Assembly (NCBI RefSeq): GCF_032854445.1
Contig: NC_088302.1
Location: 2,048,001-2,112,000 of the forward strand
From: Liolophura sinensis
Lineage: Eukaryota > Mollusca > Polyplacophora > Chitonida > Chitonidae
Length of the DNA: 64,000 bases
Reading direction: 5' to 3'
Of this stretch, positions 11,871 through 23,669 are shown piece after piece. Each line of letters opens with the position of its first letter. Positions within the stretch are counted from its first letter, which is position 1. The notes beneath the pieces are model-generated. The model searched no databases, was not told where the DNA came from, and worked only from the letters and a program-made list of their open reading frames with translations. The position numbers and the translations under genes are program-made.

Positions 11871-12895
11871 CAATCACTATTTCCCAAAATGCGCTCCATG
11901 TTACAGTTTCAATGTAAACCAAGTCTGTCAAACCCCTTCTTGAAAGTTAATTACTTTCATTAATCCATTATCCATTAATTACTTTTTATAATCATAGTAT
12001 GAGAGATTAAATGCGCAATGCCTTTTAAGTATGTATTTAATTCCGCCAAACCCACTGCAGAATAAACATGGCGCCGTGTTTGCACAGTGCGAACAGCTGC
12101 AATAAACACTGAGATACCTCCATATTTATGTTAGCTTTATAGCAGGACATTATGCATAACACATATGGGAACCTTTTAATGTTTAAACATAATGTGTTGC
12201 GGACTACCTAGGATTCGTCACGTGGGATAATGCACTGTCAGGAACGGTGAAAATTCGCCTGGCTGCTATAAGTCGCCTGTTTGGTCTACTGTTGCCCTCC
12301 TTTTGGATCTAACCGTAGAAAAGAAATCAATCGTCCAATTAGTTATGGCTGTTGATCATAGTATAATCGGGTTTCAGTCTAACATCACGCTTATCCAAAA
12401 TCTCCATTTCACGCTGTTCACATCAGGCATGACGACATTTTCTGCCAGCCCTCAGCCCCTGCAACTCCTGCGTGGTTAGATGTGGGTCGTCTGTATGATA
12501 GCTCATCAATGAACTCCACAGGAAGGAGGACAATTTCATGTCTGATTAACCATTTCAATTTAACGCCAAAAACTAACCCCTAACAACTTGCCTCTAGCTC
12601 ATTTCCGTATTAAGGAAGGAAAAATCTAGCATCAAAGGAGTCTTAAAAACTGACTCCAATATTTCCTCCTTGATCGCAAGTGTGGAATCCACTGCTGTGT
12701 AAAGTAGCGTATTAGGTCGGTCATAGAGAAACATTAGCCCTATACTGTAACAAATCACCCTCTAAGGATGAAGCGAAGGGAAGCGCGAGGGATACACTCT
12801 GTTCAACTCTGTAGGCAGAAAATGAGTTCAAATCCAGGAGAGCCACGAGACTACAGATCTGTCATCGTGTACTAATTTCTAGAACCCGATAAATA
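11871..12895. other. plain intergenic sequence, no feature seen
   Basis: No supported frame or array. A stretch at about 12820-12850 has a tRNA B-box-like motif ('gagttcaaatccagg') without a convincing A box. I do not call it a tRNA or SINE. Confidence 0.5.
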
Positions 12896-13395
12896 AATAA
12901 ACAAACCACCCGCTCACCCACTTGCCCATCCAACCACCCATCTATCCATACACCCAGCCAGCCATCCGTCTATTCACCCGCCTATCTACCTACCCACCCA
13001 ACTGTCAATCCATCCACCTGCCCATCCACCCATATACCCGCCCATCCATCCATCCATCCATCCATCCATCCATCCATCCATCCATCCATCCATCCATCCA
13101 TCCATCCATCCATCCATCCATCCATCCATCCATCCATCATCCATCCATCCATCCATCCATTCATCTATCCACCCGCCCATCTACCCATTCACCTAACTGT
13201 CAATCCATCCACCTGCCCATCCACCCATATACCCGCCTTCTATCCATTCATCCGCCCATCCATCCATCCAACCACCCATCCAACCACCCATCCATCCACC
13301 CATCCATCGCCCCAGCCTCTCATCCATCCATCCATCCATCCACCCATCCATCCCACAGCCGCCCATATATCAATCCATTAATCGAAACAAGCTAG
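12896..13395. repeat. (CCAT)n simple-sequence block with degenerate flanks
   Basis: A near-pure 'ccat' tract at about 13040-13160, flanked on both sides by degenerate versions mixed with 'caccc' units. A longer sentence, including 'actgtcaatccatccacctg', occurs once on each side of the pure tract (about 13001 and 13195), so the flank itself was duplicated. The 157-aa plus-strand frame (HPSI repeats) and the minus-strand frames (MDGW repeats) are read-through artefacts. Confidence 0.97.
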
Positions 13396-13868
13396 CCAAC
13401 TAGCCAGCGATTTGTTTTATTTATTCATCCGCATAACGTGCACAATAAACCAGGCCGTCTCTTCACGGCTATCCTGAATTCCTTCTACTGCCCGTTATTG
13501 AACACCCAAGTGGCCATAATAAGCTATAATACTCCTAACGTGATCTGTTCTCAGAAATGTATGGGCTTCTTGCCGCTTGAGGACCTCACTGTGGTTTCTC
13601 AGAAGAGCTGATCGAATAAAATAAAGCGACAGGCATTCATGTAGTTCGATAATGCGAATGGGAAACAAAAGTATATCTGATTTTCAAGTTGTCTTTTTTT
13701 ACGGCTGTGTTGGTGCACATCTAGGTCTTCAGCCCTGAGCCCACTTGTACACTTTTAACGTTATGAGCACGTATCTACCATAGAATGTGGGCATTACGTC
13801 GCCATGTCTGTTACGTGTTCGTAACGTTAAGTGGGCTTCGTACAAATGGGTCCTGTTTATATTATGAT
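13396..13868. other. plain sequence, no feature seen
   Basis: Complex sequence between the (CCAT)n block and a SINE. No supported frame and no repeat. Confidence 0.5.
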
Positions 13869-14139
13869 CGGTCAGTTGGTTAGCGCGCTAGCGCTGCGTA
13901 ATGACCCAGGAGCCTCTCACCAATGCGGTCGCTGTGAGTTCAAGTCCAGGTCAAGCTGGCTTCCTCTCCGGCCGTACGTGGGAAGGTCTGCCAGCAACCT
14001 GCAGATGGTCGTGGGTTTCCCCCGGCCTGTGCCCGGTTTCCTCCCACCATAATGCTGGCTGTCGTCGTATAAGTGTAATATTCTTGAGTGCGACGTAAAA
14101 CACCAATCAAATAAATAAATAAAAAAAATAAATAAATAA
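13869..14139 (+). mobile_element. SINE-1, nearly complete, with (AAAT)n tail
   Basis: tRNA-derived head with A-box-like 'gttggttagcgcgctagc' and B-box-like 'gagttcaagtcc', followed by the body 'gtgggtttcccccggcctg', 'gtttcctcccaccataatg' and the conserved 3' end 'cgtaaaacaccaatcaaa', then an AAAT-rich tail. The first bases of the head seen in other copies ('ggggcctctgtggctca') are replaced here, so the 5' end is slightly truncated. A short 'atgatc' occurs on both sides, too short to be sure of a target-site duplication. The body resembles the conserved metazoan SINE domains described in molluscs (Meta or Nin type, from memory). Open frames here are not genes. Confidence 0.93.
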
Positions 14140-15116
14140 TGATCAACTGAATATGGTCGCTGGATAGGGATGCTGGATATCTAATACAGATATTTAAGAA
14201 ATGTACTCTTGCCATTGGGGCAGCAAAGAAGTACAAAATTAAAGCAGGACGAAACAAAACCTTAACATCAAAGGCCATGTCTATCATCACACCTTGGCAT
14301 CTTAATTATAGACGCGCTTTAGCAACTCTTGTCAGAAGGATGTTGGCTGAGAGTAATCGAAGAAGATGTTGACAAACGTGTTCAAATTATAAAGTGCACT
14401 TCTGTCTTGAGCACAATTTAATAGTGAAGCCTTGAACACCGTTTTCAGCGTGCCGTGTTTTTTTGTACACTTACCTTCATTTTGACAAATATGGGTACGG
14501 GATAAATCTGGCGGCACATTACAGAAAAAAAACTGAAAAAAAAAAAAAGAAAGGTGGCTGGGATGTGATAATAGGCCCACAGATAAGTGTGTTGTTTTTG
14601 TGCTGAATTTAAGAGCACAAAGAGGTTACAAATAACAGTATAGTAGAAGGTTATGACAAGCACTGATTTTATTGCTTGTCTTTGGGAAAAGAAATGATGA
14701 GTTTAATACAGACTTACTGCAGCAGAACAATTACTAAGATGGAGTTCACATTTATGTTCACCTTCATCATAGACGCATGACCGAGTTTGCTGAGCAAACT
14801 CTCGCACTAAAAAATCTGACTAAAAACTTCTTCAAGTAATAACACCGTTATCGCAAGGCAAGAGGGCTAGGGTTTTAAGTATGTGGCAAAATGTCAGTCT
14901 TGGAGAATAAAACATTGGAGAAGGGCAATGTATGTGACGCTCATTAGACAGCCTGACTTCTGTGTGCAAAGATAAGAGTTTTTCAAAGTTATGCAACGAT
15001 TCTGGAACCCAGTTTTGCACTATAACTCCACTTACATTGATGGGTAATTAAACATACACTTATGGCCTTGTTGAAAAATATTTTACAAACGCCACTTCCT
15101 TGACCTGCGATACTGC
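14140..15116. other. plain AT-rich sequence, no feature seen
   Basis: No supported gene. Several short open frames are unconvincing. An A-rich stretch at 14522-14552 could be an old poly(A) tail, but I see no element attached to it. Confidence 0.5.
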
Positions 15117-16275
15117 TATAACTTACATATGGGCATTCTACGCTAAACAGTCAATACTTGTCGTAATTTACATATGGGCATGCTACACTAAACAGTCAAA
15201 ACGTGTCGTAATTTACAAACGGGCATGCTACACTAAACAGTCAGTACGTGCCGTAATTTAAATATGGGCATGCTACACTAAACAATCAGTACGTGCCGTA
15301 ATTTACAAACGGGCATGCTAAACTAAATACGTGCCGTAATTTACAAACGGGCATGCTACACTAAACAATCAGTACGTGCCGTAATTTACATATGGGCATG
15401 CTACACTAAACAGTCAGTACGTGCCGTAATTTACAAACGGGCATGCTACACTAAACAATCAGTAGGTGCCGTAATTTACATATGGGCATGCTGCACTAAA
15501 CAGTTAGTACGTGCCGTAATTTACAAACGGGCATGCTACACTAAACAGTCAGTACGTACCGCAATTTACATATGGGCATGCTACACTAAACAGTCAAAAT
15601 GTGCCGTAATTTACAAACGGGCATGCTACACTAAACAGTCAGTACGTGCCGTAATTTACATATGGGCATGCTACACTAAACAGTCAGTACGTGCCGTAAT
15701 TTACAAACGGGCACGCTGCACTAAACAATCAGTACATGCCGTAATTTACAAACGGGCATGCTAAACTAAATACGTGCCGTAATTTACATATGGGCATGCT
15801 ACACTAAACAATCAGTACGTGCCGTAATTTACAAACGGGCATGCTACAGTAAACAGTCAGTACGTGCCGTAATTTACAAACGGGCATGCTACACTAAACA
15901 ATCAGTATGTGCCATAATTTACATATGGGCATGCTACACTAAACAATCAGTAGGTGCCGTAATTTACAAACGGGCATGCTACACTAAACAGTCAGTAGGT
16001 GCCGTAATTTACAAACGGGCATGCTACACTAAACAATCAGTAGATGCCATAATTTACATATGGGCATGCTACACTAAACAATCAGTAGGTGCCGTAATTT
16101 ACAAACGGGCATGCTACACTAAACAGTCAGTACGTGCCGTAATTTTCAAACGGGCATGCTACACTAAACAATCAGTATGTGCCATAATTTACATATGGGC
16201 ATGCTACACTAAACAATCAGTAGGTGCCGTAATTTACAAACGGGCATTCAGCACTAAACAGTCAATACGCGCCGT
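15117..16275. repeat. minisatellite, 45 bp monomer, about 26 copies, two alternating types
   Basis: The unit runs 'gtgccgtaatttacaaacgg', 'gcatgctacactaaacagtc', 'agtac'. Two types exist: 'acaaacggg' and 'acatatggg'. They alternate in the first half and mostly follow a one-plus-two pattern in the second. A short monomer with the same 14-bp deletion ('gctaaactaaatac') occurs twice, at about 15319 and 15761, showing that a block of about ten monomers was duplicated. Confidence 0.96.
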
Positions 16276-16452
16276 AACGGCTGGTGCCTAAAAGTGATTT
16301 ACTTTAAGATGTCCACAAGATAGTCATATCTTTTTATGTCATATCTGACACAACTCACAGACAACGAAAGAAATGCCGCTGACCCCCGATCCAACATAAA
16401 TTCAGATGGACGGACGGAAATTTGCTGTATGTATGTGTACTTGGGGCTTTAC
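16276..16452. other. short spacer
   Basis: Complex sequence between the 45-bp array and a SINE-3 copy; nothing recognised. Confidence 0.5.
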
Positions 16453-16732
16453 ATCGTGTTTAACAATTTTTCAGTTATACGACGACGAAGAGTCATTAGG
16501 TGTGTGTACATATACAGTGTCGTCTTGTGACAGGGCAAGTCCATAACGCCAAAGTCCTGCCGCCACTGAAGTGGCATGCAGAAGACACCAGACATCACAC
16601 CACACCGAGTCACATTTTACTGATACCGTGCCAGCCAGTCCTGTTTCCTAGCTCCAACTTCTCAGTGCTGAGCGCCAAACGAGGCAGCAACAAGTACCAC
16701 TTTTTGGCCAAGTAGTTGGTATGACCCAACCT
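16453..16732 (-). mobile_element. SINE-3 copy, body and 3' end
   Basis: Aligns with 58958-59160 on the same strand: 'cgtgtttaac', 'atacgacgacgaagagtcat', 'gccgccactgaagtggcatg', 'agaagacaccagacatcac', 'ccagccagtcctgtttcc'. This copy extends about 80 bases further toward the presumed tRNA head ('gagcgccaaacgaggcagc', 'tatgaccc'), but the head itself is missing. The family matches a molluscan SINE type I recall. Overlapping short ORFs are spurious. Confidence 0.8.
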
Positions 16733-17679
16733 GAATTATATCTGAATTACAGCGCCAGGAAATCCTCAGTCTGCATCGAGGCATTTGCCAGTTCTTCTTC
16801 TTCAGTTGATCTTAAATAACTCAGATATGGTCTCTCTTACTGAACATTCGACACGTCACTAATTCAATGTATAGTCACATATGTTTATTCCGTCTTAGAC
16901 AGACAGTACAAGAGTTTACCACAACGTCACTAGCTTTGATTGGATAACGCACTGAACTCTCTAGCCGAGTTTATCAACGTTAATTGTCACAGACAATTAG
17001 CAGGGTCTCATACAAACACTATTATTATGCTTCGTAGGGTAATTCTCGGTTTCCACTGGTCGAAAAAAGGTCACATGATATTCCACAAAACACGATGTAG
17101 CCTACAACGATCACGCGGGCCAAGGAATGCAACGTCACGTTCACAAGGTATTGTACCACGTTCACGAGGCAATATCCAACGATCACGTGCGTTTATTCCA
17201 CAGCAGGTGGTTATAGCTCCCTTATCGAGGTATAAATTTGGAGATTTACAACTCGAAAATGTACTGTTTTTTCGGAGCTGACCATTCCTGATGTTCCACT
17301 CCACAGCTTGCACTATGTGTATAATAGCTTGCTCTGATGGGCGCGTGTTGATGAAAGAGGCAAATCGAGCCGCTTACCTGCATTATTTATTATCTAGTCA
17401 ATTTTTTACAGGGAATGACAAGTGATTGTTTTAACGAAGCTGCGATATGTTCTCAGAGCAGACGTAGATGGATCGCTCATCTGAGGTAAGGTGAGTGATG
17501 TAGTCTGACAAACACGACGACAAGACGTGTCATGATGACGTCAGCAGCAGTTGTAACAGATACACCACGATCTAAGAGTAGCCAGCAGAGTCCTGTAAGA
17601 TAAAAACTGTGTAAAACCTTATTTACATTTTCGCTTGAGCACTTAGCGTACATTAGGAATATCTCCCAATGTAATGGTG
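16733..17679. other. plain sequence with a small degenerate repeat
   Basis: A degenerate tandem motif near 17105-17190 ('acgatcacg', 'acgttcacaagg', 'acgttcacgaggc') gives a repeated SRG/SRS look to a 113-aa open frame at 16940-17281. The frame has no other coding support and I do not call it a gene. The rest is unremarkable. Confidence 0.45.
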
Positions 17680-17752
17680 GTCACAGTCGCGTAAGTGAAA
17701 TATTCTTGACTACGTTGTAAATATCCATTTAAATAAGTAAATAAATAATGAT
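17680..17752 (+). mobile_element. SINE-1 3' end fragment
   Basis: 'cgtaagtgaaatattcttga' followed by a diverged 'ctacgttgtaaa' and 'aaataagtaaataaataa' matches only the last part of SINE-1 and its tail. Confidence 0.7.
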
Positions 17753-18514
17753 TCCACATACTGACTCATTAGCACAAAGCACACTGCTACACATATGTTA
17801 GGCTTCCTATATTTTACCTTCACAATTACCCTAAGTTGTTTGCTGGCATTTATTAGATCATGATGATGTGAATGAATCTCCGTATTCTCTTAATTCAGTG
17901 TTTACTGGCCTATGGTTAAGGATTAAAGACTAACAAGTCACTCTGTTGACAATGATTGTTTCAAAGTCATCTTTTAAATTGAAATATTAAAGGGAAACTG
18001 TTTGGTTTGCTCAAGTGTCAAACACAAGATATGTTCGTTTGAAATCAGTGTGATGAAAATGACTATTTGGAAAGCATGTTTTAAATTTAACTATTTAAAC
18101 GATTTTATTTAGTTTGCCTTCACTGTCATCTACAAGATATGACGTAATACCGATATTAACTGCCATATTGTGTTTTGCCTTCACTGTCATCTACAAGATA
18201 TGACGTAACAACCGCACCAGTGAAGTTTTATGATATTACTGGATGGAATGCCAATTAGTATCAGGTATCAGTTAAGTAACTATATAAATGAACACAAATT
18301 TGAACTACTTTTACAGCCAAACTAAGCAGTGATCTGGACACCAATCGTTCTGTTTTGTTTATTATACATAATAGAAAATAGTTTATATGTGCGGTATGCA
18401 AGAAAAAATGATGGTGTAAAATATCACTGGCAACACCAATGATGCCAAACATACCTGTAGGCTACCGACTAAAGTCAGTTACCACACCTGCCATTTCATG
18501 GTACCGAACTGTTC
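17753..18514. other. AT-rich sequence with a 61-bp-offset duplication
   Basis: A 35-base segment beginning 'tttgccttcactgtcatcta' is identical at 18113-18147 and 18174-18208. A weaker third version lies near 18006-18035 ('caaacacaagatatg'). Otherwise nothing recognised. Confidence 0.6.
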
Positions 18515-20215
18515 AGTCATTGCATCCATTCTCCACGACTTAAGGCTTTGCTATGTCTAGACGACTTTGATCGATGAAAGCTAAGAATGGAAGTTGGAGA
18601 AGTTTGTCCGCTGCATATACGTGTTGCGGCATATTCCCTGTAAGGTTCACCGTTCACGTTCAAGTGACGCGATCGGGCGGCTCCGGATCTCGCGGCTCCG
18701 GATCTCGCGTGGAGACATTGTTACCAAGTGTAATCTTGTGGATTTGCTTTGCAGCGTCCGGGAGACATTGGCGTTGTTAGAGTAGAGTGTTATTCCGCTT
18801 CGGGTCAACAAATATAATCACATCGAGTTCTGCAGAGGTAATGAATGGAGAGGTATATTGTGTTTGTTATTATTGCATATTTTTCTACAGTGCCTGTCAG
18901 TCCAACACAAGGCGCTTTGGGAATAGAGCTGTAAGCCAATGATCTCTGCGCAAAGTGCAGGGCTGACATCGCTTAATGGCGACAATTCTATTAGACAGTT
19001 GATGGAAACTAATGGAGGTGCTAGCCTGGAAATAGATACAGCAACAGATTTTATTTCGAGGAGTGAATATTGTGGCGATAATCGGCAAGCCCGAAGCGAC
19101 TCGAGGCTGTCATCTTCCTTTCATCCACAAACTCATCGTCGGTAAAGAAGTGTTTGATGTGAATACTGACCCCTGGGCTGCTATCCCTGATAAAATACAG
19201 TCCTATTCATTTAATTACCCATGCGCAGGACTGAATGACGTTTCTGTCTTAATTTGAAGTTACTGGCATTGAAGTGAAAGACAGCACTTGACTAATGTTT
19301 ATGTCCACTGAAAGACTGCCAATCAAAGTATCTTAAACCGGTATTAAATATTTTTTAGATTTCTTTGAATCCACTGAAAGTTTAGTGAAACTTCGTCGCA
19401 AGGTATTTTCCGTATAATAATCTAAGCAGTGGCCTATGACAAATACAAGTTGTGGACTTTGGCGATGAAGGTCCAAGTGATAAACACAGTTTTCGCGGAA
19501 ATTGGACATCTAGAGACCGTGCTTAAATACCCTGGCTGCAGATGCAGGGCTGGGATATTCCTGGTTCAGGTCGTGGCCTCCGGATGAGGTTGTTTTGGTG
19601 ATTTTAACCCCAGTTAAATGTTTACAAACTCACAATAGGATTGTTGTACAAGTAGATTCATGCTCAATTGTGAAACAAATGGAAATAAATCTAAGCACCA
19701 CTGAGGTTGATTTAGGCATATGACTGTCGCTGGATTTTATACTTCAATTTTGTAGCGGTAACTTCTAAGATGAAAGCAATGCTGACTTAGTTATCGCCGA
19801 AATCATAAGCTTTTTAATTAATTTTACGCGTCGTATTTGTTAAAAAATGACAATGGCTTTCAGCTGCAGCCGCCAGGGCGTCAGTGAAGATTACATCAAG
19901 CTGTTTGTAATGGCAGCAGACGATCTTCTCTAGCTGGAAAAGGTTGATAAAACCTGCAGTTGGTGTCTGGTCTTTGTTAATGAAAAAATCTCATGCGATA
20001 TTCAATTACTGTATTGGAACTTTTGCAAATGAAAATGGTCTTGATATATCAGATGGTGGTGGGTAGCCTGAACGCCATTAGATTAACATGATATTGTCTT
20101 GTAGTTAAACTAAACCCAAGGGCTGATTATTGTGAATCGTTTTTCAATTGAAGATGAAAGAAATAAAAGAGGTGTTAAAACAGAATATTTATCTCGATTA
20201 CACAAGTTACTACTT
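18515..20215 (+). repeat. alpha dispersed repeat, copy C
   Basis: Best ungapped view of alpha. Landmarks in order: 'gacgactttgatcgatga' (18561), 'ggagacattgttacc' (18711), 'ggcgctttgggaatagagct' (18910), the peptide-like block (19022-19257), 'gattacatcaagctgtttgt' (19889), 'gaacgccattagatta' (20079) and 'cagaatatttatctcg' (20181). The last landmark is one unexpanded copy of the 51-bp unit tandemly triplicated in copy D. It contains a local tandem of 'cggctccggatctcgcg' (18676-18708). Confidence 0.85.
19022..19257 (+). pseudogene. peptide-like block of the alpha repeat (copy C), frameshifted
   Basis: The first frame carries SEYCGDNRQAR and stops at about 19144. The continuation (KEVFDV then AAIPDKIQSYSFNYP) is in the next frame, so one net base separates the two halves. 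Copy D has the same shift, while copies B and E read through in one frame because of small deletions. The product is unrecognised. Confidence 0.35.
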
Positions 20216-21059
20216 CTTACTCTTCACCACCTGTTTCGCTGGTTAAATTAATGGCGTAATTCATTATAGGTTTTGATACATCGAGCGAAATAAGGAATTC
20301 AAGAGCTGATAATATACTGTTCATTGACTCGCGCAAATTGTGGCTAGACCCATGTCTCTGTTGATGAGAAGTTACGGGGAACTAATGGTCTGTTCTGTCA
20401 TTTTAACAGCTCTTATGGGCGAGCATGGCCCACGAAAGACTTCAACCTTCGGGCTTTCACTTTCACTGATTTGTTCGAAAGAGGCATGAGACCGTCACAA
20501 TTTCACTTTACTGAAAACACGTTTACACTGATAGGAAGTAACTTGACTTTCTTAATTATAGAGTCATTCAGGGATAATGGATTTCCGAAAACACAGGTCG
20601 ATCAAAGAGGACAGGAATTGATGCCACGAGTCGGATACTGCTTAGTGGAAGGCAGCGGTTAAATAATTACCTTGCCTGAGAAACGGAAGAATATTGACGA
20701 AATACATTATATGTACAAAAATATCTGAGCAAATGAGTTGTGATCAGTCCTTAGCATATAGGTATAGAAAATGTTAACTGACTTCACGGGTGGCATGTAC
20801 CATCAATAGAGCCTGTAAAGCCTCGGTACAATTCTAAAAGAATTACTAAAGTATTTTCACCTACAGGGTTAACTTATCTGTTCTCCTGATGCGTACATTA
20901 TTTTCATGCCGACTTTTACGCTTTAGGGGCCAACAGTAGAAAGCACCCAGGAACATTTATGTTTTGCTTTTCTCAATTAATGACAGGAATCTTCGTGGAT
21001 TTGTGCCAGGTTTAATCGTGATATCATGCAAAAGTGGAAACAGTTTAGGATCCTTTCTG
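20216..21059. other. unassigned sequence, one segment shared with the window start
   Basis: 20548-20640 resembles 655-755 in the same orientation ('agggataatgga', 'aagaggaca', 'tgatgcc'), suggesting another diverged dispersed repeat. No supported gene. Confidence 0.45.
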
Positions 21060-21665
21060 TCTTGTTAGTTGAATTGCCCGGCTCCTCATGGATTTCTGAC
21101 ATTGAAGAAGTATACATTAAGCATCCTTTAACGTGTTAATTAATTGTGCCCCTGAGCTCTTGGTGCATACGTATTATTCATGATGTTGTTCATGGAGTAT
21201 ATTCAGCATCAGTTACGTCTCGATCAGTGGAGACGTTTTGCTCCTTCTGTAACTCTGTTATTCATAAAGTATATTCAAGTTCCTTTATGTCCCATTGAGT
21301 TGACCGGCCGGGATAGCTCAGTTGATAAAGCATCAGCTTCGGGAGGCGATTGATCCAGGGTCATTCCTGGATGTGGGGTTAAAAAAGGAAGTTGTAACTC
21401 CCCCAGTACACTTTCAAAAGCGGTTGAAATCCGTTCTGCAACAAGAAGGCACATCACACGCACTCTAAGGTCTCATTTGACTGAAAACTTATTAAGTACA
21501 ACGATAAACCCAAACACTAACTCACCCACTCCAGCTCAGCTGAATTGCGCTGGGAATACTTGTTTTATTCATAGAGTATATTCAGAAGCCTTGATGTCTC
21601 ATTCGATCGAATCGCTTAACCTTTGGTGTTTTTCAAAAAGTATATTTAGTGTCCTTCAGTAGGAG
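21060..21665. repeat. degenerate tandem repeat, about 60-90 bp spacing, about 5 copies, split by a SINE
   Basis: The motif 'attcatagagtatattcag' followed by 'tgatgtctcattc' recurs in diverged form near 21108, 21197, 21271, 21579 and 21641. The copies are too diverged for an exact period. SINE-2 lies between the third and fourth copies and so inserted into a pre-existing array. Confidence 0.6.
21305..21533 (+). mobile_element. SINE-2 copy with tRNA-like head
   Basis: The head 'ggccgggatagctcagttga' (A-box region) and 'gatccagggtcattcc' (degenerate B box) resembles a tRNA 5' part. The body 'ctgcaacaagaaggcacat', 'cacgcactctaaggtctc' and the tail 'acgataaacccaaacacta' match the copy at 26625-26937. 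The 'acgttaaacccaaacactcactc' type ending is typical of molluscan SINEs in my memory. It is not a functional tRNA gene: the cloverleaf is not complete. Confidence 0.8.
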
Positions 21666-22446
21666 AGCTAAGAGAAACTCGACTGGAGCGCGTGACCCCA
21701 GTGGTCAAGGTCTAATCGAAATCGGTAAGAGGTACTGAACGGTGTCTGTATTGGTTTTTGCGGTTTTTATTATGAATTTCCTGTTAAATATAAAAAATTT
21801 TCAGGTGGTTCAGTGTTGTCAAACATACAGGTCTGTAAACCACTTGAAATATTTTATTCGTCAGCAGCTGTAAACTTTATTTAGTGCATCTGAAGCGGTG
21901 GTTAAGGTGTAGCGATGCTTAAGGCCTTAAGATGGTTAAGGCGATGGTTAAGGTGGACTCGGTGCGTCCAGTGATGCAGACATTCCAAGCGACTCTCTTC
22001 GATCGGTAGAGATTCTCAGGCCAGTTTCTGCCTACGGTTATTTCCCTCACAAGTTTCTCAGCCACAAAAGTACGTAATTGAGGCTGGAAAAAAATTCAGG
22101 GTTGCGTTGGACTGAAATCCGTTAACAGGTGACAAATTGCTTGTGGCTTGTGGCTGTCTAGCTTCCTGGGAAAAAGATGGTTATAAAGAAGTGAATCGAT
22201 TGCGATATTATTTTACTTGGGATGGTTAGCTAACATTTGACAAAAGAGTGAAAACAAGTGCAAAATAAAGCATTGATTCTAAAGTAAGCTAAAAGTGTTT
22301 ATTTTTGTGAGTTTAGTAATTTTAATACATATTTTATTGACTGACATTTAATAGTGGTTCTGGAGTTTTGCAAACAGTTATAGGATAAAAACCAAAATGA
22401 AATATGTGAAAAAATTCAGTAAATTTAGAGAGTAGAAATGAGAAAT

Positions 22447-22704
22447 TTATATATTTATTTCTTTGATTTTTGTTTTACGCCGGACTCAAGAATATTTCAC
22501 TTATACGACGGCGGCCAGCATTATAGTGGGAGGAAACCGGGCATAGCCCGGGGAAAACCCACAACCATCCGCAGGTTGCTGCTCACGTACGGCCGGAGAG
22601 GGAGCCAACACGAACTGTTGAACTCACAGCGACTGCATTGGTGAGAGGCTTCTTGGTCATTACGCTGCGCTAGCGAACTAACCAAGTGAGGTACGGTGGC
22701 CCCA
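22447..22704 (-). mobile_element. SINE-1 copy with 11-bp target-site duplication
   Basis: Reverse complement of SINE-1, with the head at the right end ('ctgcgctagcgaactaacca') and the tail at the left. It is flanked by identical 11-mers 'aaatgagaaat' at 22436-22446 and 22705-22715. Beta copy 2 lacks it at the equivalent point (about 37510), so it inserted after the beta copies separated. Confidence 0.93.
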
Positions 22705-23669
22705 AAATGAGAAATAATGAACTTTCAAACAGTAGGACTTTCAAATTGTAGCACCGAAATATAATAAATTTTCAAGAGTATCAATAAAAATTTAATGGTT
22801 GTTCAGATAGTAGCACGGAGGAATGAATGGACTTTCGTATAGTACCACTAAATAATTAGAATGTATTAATATGAATGGCCTTCCATCGAATAGCACTGAC
22901 ATAGCTGTGCCATCAGAAAGTTGTAATAGAGAAACTATCTGAGCGTAATTAGATCACTCAGTATTTTAAAGAGAGGTCTTGAAGCCAGCTTTGGTTTGTC
23001 GTTTGTTCCATTTGTACACTAACTTGATCTTAAACGCTGTGTGTTAGAATGACAGAGGTGTATTAGTTTGAACCACTTGCTCTGTGAGCAATTTGTAGGC
23101 TGACATCAAGACAGCCGTAATTTGCTGGACTCAATGTTTTACTCTGCAAGCGTATTGCGGGCCACCCTCACGGTGTTTTAATGCCCGCCGAGAAGATTGG
23201 TCTAGACAGACGGAAATCACAATTCACCCACCCGATTGATCTTTTCCCAAGATCAGCGTCAAGACATTTAACATTTGAAAACACAACAGGAGTTAGGGAC
23301 TGCTTACAGAATGAAGTTGCGTAGTGGTCATACCTCACGTTGTGAGGGAATTAAATAGCTTTTCTCTGACTCACAAAATAAAAAAAACACAGTAAACAGT
23401 AAAGACTGTGTTCTGTTATAGCAGGAGATTTTGTTGTTAAATAAAGCGCAGATATTCACCATAGGGATTGTATTATACAAATAGGACAGTATGTTGAATG
23501 TTAGGTTGATGTTAGCATGGTATTATACATGGGGGATAAATAATACCCAAAAGTTTAAGAAGAAAATATGTTCTATGATCGAGTCAAGTTCAAAAACGTA
23601 TTTGGAGATGTCACCTTAGTTTTGTCTAGGTCTCCAAACTGCAAAACATCAGAGTGCATTTTATGGCCA

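Noticed and set aside
12922-13395. 157-aa frame rich in His-Pro-Ser-Ile, and minus frames rich in Met-Asp-Gly-Trp
   Set aside because: Direct translation of the (CCAT)n tract; no coding evidence beyond absence of stops.
21305-21380. tRNA gene
   Set aside because: The A-box region is good but the B box is poor, the cloverleaf is incomplete, and the sequence continues into a repeated SINE body found again at 26617-26945.
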